The translations under genes and the position numbers were made by a program. Below the pieces are notes generated by a model, which worked only from the letters and a program-made list of their open reading frames with translations, did no database searches and had not been told where the DNA came from. This document shows, one piece after another, positions 1-6,878 of a stretch of 64,000 nt of DNA; the first letter of the stretch is position 1; each line of letters begins with the position of its first letter. Source of the stretch: UBA1672 sp965263215 (GTDB taxonomy: Bacteria > Pseudomonadota > Alphaproteobacteria > Micavibrionales > Micavibrionaceae); contig OZ253663.1 in NCBI GenBank assembly GCA_965263215.1, positions 372,001-436,000 on the forward strand. Reading direction: 5' to 3'.

Positions 1-28
1 TTAAAAGGTCAAACTGGCTGTTCTTCAT
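1..28 (-). CDS. start of a gene running off the left edge
   Basis: Nine codons are visible on the minus strand (MKNSQFDLL), beginning with an ATG whose complement lies at 26-28 and staying open to the window edge. A purine-rich GAGAGA stretch precedes it. Its reality is supported mainly by the well-formed promoter and dyad symmetry immediately upstream (63-92). The product cannot be named. The operator-like dyad over the -35 suggests an autoregulated gene, possibly a TetR- or MarR-type repressor, but this is inference. Confidence 0.4.
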
Positions 29-62
29 TTTTCTCTCATTCTTGTTGTCAGAACCACTCTAC

Positions 63-92
63 ACTATACCATAAATTGAACAATGTTCAATT
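63..92 (-). promoter_or_regulatory. promoter with overlapping operator-like dyad
   Basis: On the minus strand a TTGAAC (-35, complement of 85-90) and a TATAGT (-10, complement of 63-68) are separated by 16 bases, about 35 bases before the ATG of the left-edge gene. The -35 lies inside a perfect inverted repeat, AATTGAAC (74-81), spacer AAT, GTTCAATT (85-92). Such a dyad over a -35 is typical of repressor control, so the gene it drives is likely regulated by a dimeric DNA-binding protein. The regulator itself is not visible. Confidence 0.6.
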
Positions 93-123
93 ATCTAAAT
101 ATCAAACTTTATTTTCACATAAA

Positions 124-153
124 AAAATCGCCAGACGTAAATCCGGCGATTTT
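124..153 (-). terminator. rho-independent terminator of the CBS gene
   Basis: An 8-bp stem AAATCGCC (125-132) / GGCGATTT (145-152) with a 12-base loop lies 25 bases beyond the stop codon of the CBS-domain gene. Read on the minus strand it is followed by a run of T residues (complement of the A run at 121-127). Confidence 0.75.
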
Positions 154-176
154 CGAAATTTTGTAAGTAAAAAAAC

Positions 177-608
177 TTACGCCGCTTGTGAAGAGCGTTT
201 GTTTTCTTCTGTGATATTCTGCAGTGCTTCGCCACTTGGCTGCGCCTTACCTTGGGACAAGTCACCAAGGGAAACAACACCCACCAAACGCTTGTCACGG
301 TTTACAACTGGCAAACGGCGCACCTTGATTTCTGACATGTTTTGGCAGATTTCATCAACGGTTTGATCTTCAAAACAATATTTGATCTGCGGTGTCATGA
401 TGTCACGCACCTGAGAAGACGGGTTCGCGCCTGCTGATACTGCGCGCGTTACGATATCACGATCGGTCACAGCGCCAATCAACTTGTCATTTTCGCCAAC
501 AGGAATAAAACCGATATCCTGATCCTTCATAATCTTTGCGGCCTGCTCTAATGAGGCATCCGGCGCAATCCAATCACATTGCGGTGTCATTACATCCTTA
601 ATTTGCAT
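177..608 (-). CDS. tandem CBS-domain protein
   Basis: A 143-residue cytosolic protein made of two CBS domains, roughly residues 1-58 and 68-125. Each opens with a VMTP/IMTP-type turn and contains the characteristic D-x-x-(L/V)-x-x-A/I helix, a VGENDKLIGAVTDRDIV strand-turn-helix and a matching VVNRDKRLVGVVSLGDL copy. Paired CBS domains form a Bateman module that binds adenine nucleotides and usually senses energy state. There is no fused enzyme or channel, so the partner is unknown. The last 18 residues are polar and probably disordered. An AGGAGAATT ribosome site precedes the ATG, and a terminator lies just downstream. Stand-alone CBS proteins of this size are common in proteobacteria. Confidence 0.9.
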   Translation of the reverse strand: MQIKDVMTPQCDWIAPDASLEQAAKIMKDQDIGFIPVGENDKLIGAVTDRDIVTRAVSAGANPSSQVRDIMTPQIKYCFEDQTVDEICQNMSEIKVRRLPVVNRDKRLVGVVSLGDLSQGKAQPSGEALQNITEENKRSSQAA

Positions 609-697
609 GCTTAATTCTCCTATTCTTTGAGTTATGCGCTATCTAAGCACAAATCAGGAGCACGTACAAATAAACAACGACGTAGTTTACAGGAAAT

Positions 698-1543
698 TTA
701 CTCCGCTGCGATCGGGGTATTTTGTTCTTCGCGCTTAGGGGGCTTGACTGTGCCTATCAATTTATACGCTGCGCCTACGGCAACGAGCACACTCACATAG
801 AATAGTAGCTCCATGCCTGTCGGGCGCGGTGTGTAGCCAAATAGAACGCTCATCGTTTCGCCGATGAAACTACCGCCATCAAGGAAGGCCGATGTATCCC
901 ACATTTGCGGATACAAGGCGGGAATAATGTCTGCCTGTATGAGGAAATTCGCGCCCTGCGCCGCCATACCGGCCGTCAGGACAATCAGCATCCAGCTTGT
1001 AACGGTGAACAAATGGCGTTTCACAGTTTTAAGCAAACCAAAATAAAGCATGAGACCAACAGTAACACCGCCTGCAAGACCAATCAGACCACCAAGCATA
1101 ATATCATAAACAGACACGCCAATCAGGCTTTGACTATAGGTAAACAAGACGATCTCCGCGCCTTCGCGCAGTGATGCCACGGCCACGACTGCGACAATAA
1201 CGTAGAGCGATTTGCGCCCTGCCACCACATCCGCACCGACCGCATTTAGATGTTGCGCCAATTCGCGCCCGTGACGCTTCATCCAGATCACTGTCCAACT
1301 AAGGAACCCGACCGCCGTAAACATGATACAGGCATTAAACACTTCCTGCCCCATACCATCGACCGCATCGGCAATCGTATCGGTGAATAAAAACACAATA
1401 AAGGAACCAAGCACACCAAGACCAAGACCAAGTGACACCAAAAGGCCACGCTTCGGAAGGCCGCGCGTTGCCGCAAGGACGATACCCAAAACGAGTGCAA
1501 TTTCGATGATTTCACGAAAAACTACAGTTGCGATGCCATACAT
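698..1543 (-). CDS. FTR1-family iron permease
   Basis: A 281-residue inner-membrane protein with about seven hydrophobic segments. It belongs to the FTR1/EfeU family of high-affinity iron permeases. The two family signatures are visible: REIIE at residues 10-14 in the first helix and REGAE near residue 126 in the fourth. These glutamate-containing motifs line the iron path. It is 26 bases downstream of a cupredoxin-domain periplasmic protein, and both follow a Fur-box-like site, so the pair is probably one iron-repressed operon. No EfeB-like peroxidase is nearby, so this is a reduced version of the EfeUOB layout. Confidence 0.9.
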   Translation of the reverse strand: MYGIATVVFREIIEIALVLGIVLAATRGLPKRGLLVSLGLGLGVLGSFIVFLFTDTIADAVDGMGQEVFNACIMFTAVGFLSWTVIWMKRHGRELAQHLNAVGADVVAGRKSLYVIVAVVAVASLREGAEIVLFTYSQSLIGVSVYDIMLGGLIGLAGGVTVGLMLYFGLLKTVKRHLFTVTSWMLIVLTAGMAAQGANFLIQADIIPALYPQMWDTSAFLDGGSFIGETMSVLFGYTPRPTGMELLFYVSVLVAVGAAYKLIGTVKPPKREEQNTPIAAE

Positions 1544-1569
1544 GGTTTGCTCCCTATGCCGTGTTGTTT

Positions 1570-1986
1570 TTACTTCGCGATAATATAGCCGTTGGCCGTA
1601 TCCATATTAAATTCACCAAAGAAATGGTATTTACCCGGCTCTAACGGGCCAACATAAATGGTTGCCTTTTTATTACCGCGAATGATTTTCTCACGGTTCA
1701 TATCATGGCTTTCAAATTCCTCAGGCGTTGGATCTTGGTTATCGATGATCAATTTGATCTTCTCCCCTGCCGGAACAGTGATTTCCTCAGGCGAGAATTT
1801 GTGATCCTTGATTATGATCTCGTAAAACTCTTTCTTAACAGGCGCAATTTCTACTAAACCTGCTTCTGCTTCAGCAGGCGCGGGTGCCGGCACGGGCGCA
1901 ACTCTGTTCGCGACTTGATCTGCGTGTGCTTGAAAACCGGTAAATGCAAGAGCGCCAACAGCCGTCATCATCAAAATTTTCTTCAT
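1570..1986 (-). CDS. periplasmic cupredoxin-domain protein (EfeO N-domain-like)
   Basis: A 138-residue exported protein. Residues 1-22 form a signal peptide ending in QAHA, followed by a Pro/Ala/Glu-rich linker (about 30-48), then a cupredoxin-type beta domain (about 52-138). The domain has the family pattern HKFSPEEITVPAGEKIKL, later ESHDMNREKII and an aromatic GKYHFFGEF strand. Such domains sit N-terminally in EfeO or stand alone beside FTR1 permeases, where they are thought to oxidise or deliver iron or copper. A canonical methionine ligand at the C-terminus is not obvious. It is the first gene of the operon with FTR1, directly behind the Fur-like box. Confidence 0.85.
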   Translation of the reverse strand: MKKILMMTAVGALAFTGFQAHADQVANRVAPVPAPAPAEAEAGLVEIAPVKKEFYEIIIKDHKFSPEEITVPAGEKIKLIIDNQDPTPEEFESHDMNREKIIRGNKKATIYVGPLEPGKYHFFGEFNMDTANGYIIAK

Positions 1987-2005
1987 TGTATAAACCTTAA
2001 TTCGT

Positions 2006-2025
2006 AATGAAAATGATTATCATTT
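2006..2025 (-). promoter_or_regulatory. Fur-box-like operator
   Basis: The site contains a perfect 13-bp dyad AATGATTATCATT at 2012-2024 within AATGAAAATGATTATCATTT, closely matching the classic Fur box (repeats of GATAAT in both orientations). It lies 20-39 bases before the ATG of the cupredoxin gene, where it would block transcription. The combination with an iron permease supports iron-dependent repression. In alphaproteobacteria Fur can be replaced by Irr or RirA, so the regulator identity is inferred. Confidence 0.75.
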
Positions 2026-2094
2026 AGGTTTTTACAATAGGCTCCGCAAAAAAACAAGTAAGAAGCATTATTGATTAGTATTTTCTCAAAAAGC

Positions 2095-2123
2095 TTGAAA
2101 AGAATGGTGATGGTGTATATAAA
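2095..2123 (+). promoter_or_regulatory. promoter of SRP RNA
   Basis: TTGAAA (2095-2100), a 17-base spacer and TATAAA (2118-2123) place the predicted transcription start within a few bases of 2129, which is exactly where the closing stem of the SRP RNA begins. The agreement between promoter and RNA end supports both calls. Confidence 0.65.
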
Positions 2124-2128
2124 TCGCG

Positions 2129-2227
2129 GTGGAAAGTCGGTGCGGGCGGAATCTCGATTGTAGCCCGGTCAGGTCCGAAAGGAAGCAGCCACCAACGAAT
2201 TTTTTCGGGTCGTATTCGACTTTCCAC
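2129..2227 (+). ncRNA. ffs: signal recognition particle RNA (4.5S, small bacterial type)
   Basis: A roughly 99-base RNA folding as one long hairpin: GTGGAAAGTCG (2129-2139) pairs perfectly with CGACTTTCCAC (2217-2227). The apical domain IV contains the invariant Ffh-binding core, GGTCAGGTCCGAAAGGAAGC at 2168-2187, with a GAAA tetraloop. It binds the Ffh protein and targets ribosomes making membrane proteins to FtsY. In many alphaproteobacteria this RNA lies directly upstream of dnaX. Here 4.6 kb of other genes intervene. No clear U-tract terminator follows, and the next gene converges on it. Confidence 0.95.
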
Positions 2228-2236
2228 TATTTGCAA

Positions 2237-3340
2237 TCAATTCCATTTTATATTTGGCGTATAACCCTCTTCCCCGAATTTTCTGTCTTGATCGGGAATG
2301 CTATCGGTGGGTGTGTCTTGCTGTTGCTCCACTGTCGGTGAAAGACCGGATAGCTGACTCAGTAATTCAGGGGAAGTCGCCGCAGTCGTAGAAACAACAC
2401 CTTCATCTATGAAATAAACCAAATCGGGTAAATCTGTGCCAAAATCCGGATTGGACGCCCTCAGTTTATCCATTTCCTGAGTATACTGACGCTCATAACT
2501 CTCACGGTTTACGGCAATATCAATTTTCAAGGAATGCCCCTGAAGGTATTCCTCGAAATCATTCATACGTGATCCATGCACAAACCCCAACATTGTGAGC
2601 GTCTTCTGCCCATTGGCGGTGCTGTTAATAGTTTGCGCCAAATCCTGATCATCCGATCTGGCATTAAAATAATCACGTCTGGCTTCAGTGTAAACATCTG
2701 TTCCTTGCTGAAACTGTTGACGTAATTGCGTCAATCTTGCGGCGATGGTCGGGTCAGAGATATCTTCGGTGGCCTTGATACGCTCTGTTTCATCACGTAT
2801 GGCGACGAGTGTTCTTCGCGCCTCATTCAGCAACTGCAACTCTGCTCTGCCCTTTTCGTAATCAATCGCATGCGCATCAATATTAAAACGTGCCGCATGC
2901 GCCAAAAGCGGGGCCACACTGCCTTGTAAAAAAGATTGTGTTTCTTCAGCCTCGTTAAAGCTCCAACGTGAACGGTTATTGATCACATCATCTTCATGTT
3001 CAAATCTGTGTGAAAACCCTGCAACATCACCATTGCCACCAGCCATCACACTGGACTGAAATTCATTAATCAGACCTTGCCTGTAATGTGGCAGCTCCAG
3101 AAACATATCGGAAACGCCACTCTCCGCAACAGCGATGAGCGTATCTGTCTGCCCTAACGTTCCCCATATTTTCTGATAATCGTCATGGTCTGCATCGCCG
3201 ATGACAATGTTATCAGCCTTTGCATAGCCCATGCGCAAAACATCGGCGAAAGACATTTTATAACTGCCATTCAACATCTCGCCCGAAGGGTTTTGCGTTT
3301 CAGTAGGAGGTTGATTATCACCAGCCAAATTTATCACCAC
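2237..3340 (-). CDS. unrecognised protein with weak TraB/ChaN/Tiki-like pattern
   Basis: A 367-residue protein without signal peptide or membrane helices. I cannot assign it firmly. Residues 45-85 (VIGDADHDD then ESGVSDMFLELPHYRQG) and residues about 258-270 (TLTMLGFVHGSRMNDFEEYL) resemble the spaced GD-x-H, E-x-P and G-x-x-H elements of the TraB/ChaN/Tiki/erythromycin-esterase fold, which binds metal or haem. The middle (about 120-240) is helical and charged. The C-terminus is Gln/Asp-rich. The start is a GTG at 3340 with no good ribosome site; the ATG at 3277 is an alternative. It converges on the SRP RNA gene. Confidence 0.6.
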   Translation of the reverse strand: MVINLAGDNQPPTETQNPSGEMLNGSYKMSFADVLRMGYAKADNIVIGDADHDDYQKIWGTLGQTDTLIAVAESGVSDMFLELPHYRQGLINEFQSSVMAGGNGDVAGFSHRFEHEDDVINNRSRWSFNEAEETQSFLQGSVAPLLAHAARFNIDAHAIDYEKGRAELQLLNEARRTLVAIRDETERIKATEDISDPTIAARLTQLRQQFQQGTDVYTEARRDYFNARSDDQDLAQTINSTANGQKTLTMLGFVHGSRMNDFEEYLQGHSLKIDIAVNRESYERQYTQEMDKLRASNPDFGTDLPDLVYFIDEGVVSTTAATSPELLSQLSGLSPTVEQQQDTPTDSIPDQDRKFGEEGYTPNIKWN

Positions 3341-3509
3341 ATTATTTTTTATTCTATTTATGCATTAACTATACAAAAATGAAGCATAAACATCAAATTA
3401 TGATCTTCATATAAGATTGTTCAAAACAACACCCTATCACATGATCAGAGTTTCATTTTAGCAAAGCAGTATGCTACGCTTGCTCTTTCACGTCACTTAA
3501 GGACAAAAA

Positions 3510-4124
3510 ATGCGTCAATTTTTCTTATCTTTCTTTCTATTAATCACGTTTATATTCCCGTGCATCCCTGCCCATGCAGAAGAATACACTGTTGATGACC
3601 TTAAAGTGCTTGCTGATGGTGAAAACGCCAAGGCGCAATATGATCTGGCCACGCTTTATATGAAGGGCAAAGGCATTGAAAAAGACACAACCACGGGCAT
3701 CAATCTATTCATGAAGTCTGCCGCAAAGGGATACCCTAAGGCACAATATGTACTCGGTAAGCTGTTTCGGGATGGGCTGTATGTTAAACAAAGTGAACAA
3801 CAAGCCATGGATTGGTTTACCCGCGGCGCACATAGGGGGCACGGTAATTCCCAATATGCGCTTGCGGTGATGCATTCGCGATTCCGTGATTCTTTAGAAT
3901 CAACACAAGAAGCATACGCATGGTTTGAAGTAGTGCACAAACGCAAGCACCCCAGAGGCGCAGCGGGCCGTGATGAGGTTGCAAAAAGGCTCGATAAATA
4001 TCAAATCATCGAAGCCAAGCGCATGGCAAAAGCATATTATGAAGAATATGTAGAGCCTTTTCAAAAACCAAAAGAGACACCTAAAGAAGAATCAGATGAG
4101 CCCGAGGAACCAAAAGAAGAATGA
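3510..4124 (+). CDS. exported Sel1-repeat protein, first of operon
   Basis: A 204-residue protein with a signal peptide (residues 1-23, ending in AHA). Three to four Sel1-like repeats follow (about 38-150), each with the pattern A-x-x-x-L-(A/G)-x-(L/M)-(Y/F)-x-x-G then A-x-x-W/F-x-x-(A/G)A-x-x-G. Sel1 repeats are alpha-helical solenoids that bind partner proteins, often in the envelope or as effectors. The tail is a Glu/Pro/Lys-rich disordered segment. An AAGGA site precedes the ATG. It overlaps the next gene by the ATGA arrangement, so translation is probably coupled. Confidence 0.85.
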   Translation: MRQFFLSFFLLITFIFPCIPAHAEEYTVDDLKVLADGENAKAQYDLATLYMKGKGIEKDTTTGINLFMKSAAKGYPKAQYVLGKLFRDGLYVKQSEQQAMDWFTRGAHRGHGNSQYALAVMHSRFRDSLESTQEAYAWFEVVHKRKHPRGAAGRDEVAKRLDKYQIIEAKRMAKAYYEEYVEPFQKPKETPKEESDEPEEPKEE

Positions 4125-5506
4125 ATAAGCCTGCCCTCACTTTATGTCTCGGTGGATTAATTTTTATCTCCGGCAGCGCCCTCGCACAAGATACCGCATC
4201 AAAGGCGGCGCTAACCTCCGATGCCATGCGCGGTGATATTCAGGCGCAATATAATTTGTGCCGCCTTTACCAAAAAGAAAACAACGCGGGCTTTGCTGTC
4301 TCTTGGTGTGAAAAAGCCGCATTTGCGGGAAACATCGCCGCACAAAGACAGCTCGGCTGGCTCAGCGTGCAAAACGCAGAAAATATTGATGATCTCAAAA
4401 AAGGCTATATGTGGTTCGGCGTTGCCTTGGCGCAAGAATATAACATTTCCGCGCATAATGAATGGGTACGGCTTAGCGCGCATTTTAAAGAACACCCCAA
4501 AACCCTGCGCAGGCTCAAAAAAGACACGGATCATCTATTCAAGAAATACGTCAAGGCCGATGAAGAGCAATCCACCGATAGCCTGATTGCGCAAAACAAA
4601 AGCAACTACCTTGCCGACATCAGGCAAAAAGCAGGTCAAAAAGACGCAGGATCACAAGCCGTTCTCGGCACATTCTACGAATTTTCAGGTGATTACGCCT
4701 CCGCGCTTGATTGGTATCGCAAGGCCGCGAAAAACGGATATATCGACGCGCAATCCTATATCGGGCGCGCGCAACCCGATAGCGGTATTGGCGGTCTTTA
4801 TAATGATACGGAACGCTACGCATGGATGAGCGTCGCCTTAGCGCAAAAATATAACTACATTGATAAACTCTCGCTCAGCCTGATTGGTGAAAGGTTAACG
4901 GCGGAGAAAAAATCAGAAGCACAGCAATTAGCGCAGAGCTACTACGAAAACTACGTCAACCAAGACACATCGCAAGACGTGCCCGCACTCATTCGCGCCG
5001 CCGAGAACAGCTATATGCAGCGTTTAATCAACAAAGCCAAAGAAGGATATGTCCCCGCGGAAGATGGCCCCACGGGCGAATTCAATTCCGCGCTCGCCGT
5101 TTTGAAAGATATCACCCCTTCCATGGAATGGCATAAGCGCGCGGCCAAAGACGGTAATGTTCTGGCGCAATACACAATCGGGCACATGCACGAACAGGGC
5201 ATCGAAGTTCCGCAGAACACGCTCACCGCCGCACAATGGTATAAACGTGCCGCCATGCAAGGATACGGCCCTGCGCAATTCGCACTGGGGCAGCTTTATT
5301 TCGAAAACCAAGAACAAGAGAGCAGCAACATTATCGAAGCCTACGCATGGTTGGATGCCGCCACCAAACAAGATTACCCGGGCGCGGATATTACCCGCGA
5401 TGCCATCGCCAAAAGTTTTGATAAGGAAGAAACAAGATTGGCGGGCATTTTATCACGCAAATATCACCGTCTTTATGTTGAACCCTTTCAGGAGACCGAT
5501 CACTAA
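4121..5506 (+). CDS. exported multi-repeat Sel1 protein
   Basis: A 461-residue periplasmic-type protein with a signal peptide (1-22, ending ALA) and two blocks of Sel1-like helical repeats, roughly residues 25-130 and 170-440. Repeats such as DIQAQYNLCRLYQKENNAG, NVLAQYTIGHMHEQGIEV and GYGPAQFALGQLYFENQE are clear. Each block ends in a similar W-F/M-(G/S)-VALAQ-x-YN-type segment followed by a RKY/YYENYV-type helix, suggesting internal duplication of a module also found in its neighbours. Function is probably protein-protein interaction. It is the largest member of the operon. Confidence 0.85.
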   Translation: MNKPALTLCLGGLIFISGSALAQDTASKAALTSDAMRGDIQAQYNLCRLYQKENNAGFAVSWCEKAAFAGNIAAQRQLGWLSVQNAENIDDLKKGYMWFGVALAQEYNISAHNEWVRLSAHFKEHPKTLRRLKKDTDHLFKKYVKADEEQSTDSLIAQNKSNYLADIRQKAGQKDAGSQAVLGTFYEFSGDYASALDWYRKAAKNGYIDAQSYIGRAQPDSGIGGLYNDTERYAWMSVALAQKYNYIDKLSLSLIGERLTAEKKSEAQQLAQSYYENYVNQDTSQDVPALIRAAENSYMQRLINKAKEGYVPAEDGPTGEFNSALAVLKDITPSMEWHKRAAKDGNVLAQYTIGHMHEQGIEVPQNTLTAAQWYKRAAMQGYGPAQFALGQLYFENQEQESSNIIEAYAWLDAATKQDYPGADITRDAIAKSFDKEETRLAGILSRKYHRLYVEPFQETDH

Positions 5507-5508
5507 CG

Positions 5509-6189
5509 ATGCGCTATTTACCGCTCTTTCTCTCTATATTTGTCCTATTCGTTCCTGCGACTATATATGCGGGTCATGGCGGTGAGCGCGAATTTCAAGA
5601 GGCTGAAAAATTCTATCAGGAACATAAAGCCGAGATTGAGCTGTGTGATCCGTGTGAGGAAACCCGCCCTGCCGCGCAAAAGGCGCTCGATCTCTATGCG
5701 ATTGCCGTCGAAGAAGGCAATCCAAACGCGCAATTTAAAATGGGCTGGATGTATTTATCCAAAAAGGGCGTTATGTATGATCTGGAAAAGGGGCTGGAAT
5801 TGTGGCAAGACGCCGCAAAGAACGGGCATATTGATGCGCTGATCAATATCGCAAGCTTCACCTATGAGGGGCAATTACTCCCTCAGGATTTTGAAAAAGC
5901 ACATGATTTATATGAACAAGCCGCGAAAAAAGGCCATGGTCTGGGGCAATATTACATCGCGCTGAACTATCTAGACGGCAAAGGCACGACACAAGATTTC
6001 ATTGAATCCTACGCATGGGCCAGTGCGGCGATAGAAACCTTAAAGTTTGATGACGTAAAACAACAGGCTGTGTTGCTCAGGGATGAATTGGTAAAAGATC
6101 ATCTCTCGGAATCCGATAAAAAACGCGCCGATATCATCGCGATTAAATATCAACGCCTGTATGTGAACCCGTTTTCGGATGGGAAATGA
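5509..6189 (+). CDS. exported Sel1-repeat protein, third of operon
   Basis: A 226-residue protein with a signal peptide (1-21) and Sel1-like repeats between about residues 55 and 175, for example NPNAQFKMGWMYLSKKGV and GHGLGQYYIALNYLDGKG. The C-terminal segment ending KYQRLYVNPF closely parallels KYHRLYVEPF of the previous gene, so the two are paralogues. It follows the preceding stop by two bases and overlaps the next ATG (ATGA). The three Sel1 genes therefore look like a locally expanded family. Confidence 0.85.
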   Translation: MRYLPLFLSIFVLFVPATIYAGHGGEREFQEAEKFYQEHKAEIELCDPCEETRPAAQKALDLYAIAVEEGNPNAQFKMGWMYLSKKGVMYDLEKGLELWQDAAKNGHIDALINIASFTYEGQLLPQDFEKAHDLYEQAAKKGHGLGQYYIALNYLDGKGTTQDFIESYAWASAAIETLKFDDVKQQAVLLRDELVKDHLSESDKKRADIIAIKYQRLYVNPFSDGK

Positions 6190-6707
6190 TGATTGCAAAA
6201 TTGTTTTATCCGCGAGAAATGAAAAAAGTTGTTCGTTATTTAAAGGATAAAAATGATCTCAACGAACACGCCTTAAAGTTATTTCACAGGAACATTAATC
6301 TCGCCTTGGGGGCATGGGGATTGATATTGTGCGCAATATACTATGGTCAAGATTATGTTATATTTTTTATTCTATTAATTATTCTCCCCGTTCTCTTCTG
6401 GCTATCTTACGCGGCATGGTACAAACGATTTATGCGCCCTTACATAATTGGCAAAAAAGTTTCAGGATATGTATCCAATATATTCTATTATCGACACAGA
6501 CGAATCGAATATCACATCTATGATCTTATAGGGCAGAGGACATATAAGCTTCCGAAATTCTATCTTTGGAGAAAAACAAACCGTCCCGATAAAAAAGATC
6601 AAATGAATATATATGTTGATCCCAAAAAAGCGGGGCAAGCAATGCCGGATCATCCATATTTCAAAAGGATGTTTTGTCTCAGCAAAACAATAATGGAACA
6701 AAATTAG
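6186..6707 (+). CDS. small membrane protein at end of Sel1 operon
   Basis: A 173-residue protein with two adjacent hydrophobic helices (about residues 35-55 and 58-80) and basic cytosolic flanks rich in Lys, Arg and Tyr. No family was recognised. It overlaps the stop of the third Sel1 gene (ATGA) and so is probably co-translated. It may anchor or accompany the exported Sel1 proteins, but that is only context. Lower GC than the neighbouring dnaX region is visible by eye. Confidence 0.65.
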   Translation: MMIAKLFYPREMKKVVRYLKDKNDLNEHALKLFHRNINLALGAWGLILCAIYYGQDYVIFFILLIILPVLFWLSYAAWYKRFMRPYIIGKKVSGYVSNIFYYRHRRIEYHIYDLIGQRTYKLPKFYLWRKTNRPDKKDQMNIYVDPKKAGQAMPDHPYFKRMFCLSKTIMEQN

Positions 6708-6878
6708 AATTAAAATACCGTGCTATTTCTTCTTCCACATCTTGCCCCGCCTGCGGAATCGCTTTACAAATATCAGTCAAACAAATTTATGATCTTACAA
6801 GGCCCGAGGCGCGAAGCGTATGCGTATACGTGAGCAACGAAAAACGCGGTAAGATGATAAATTGGGAAGACTGGAAGT

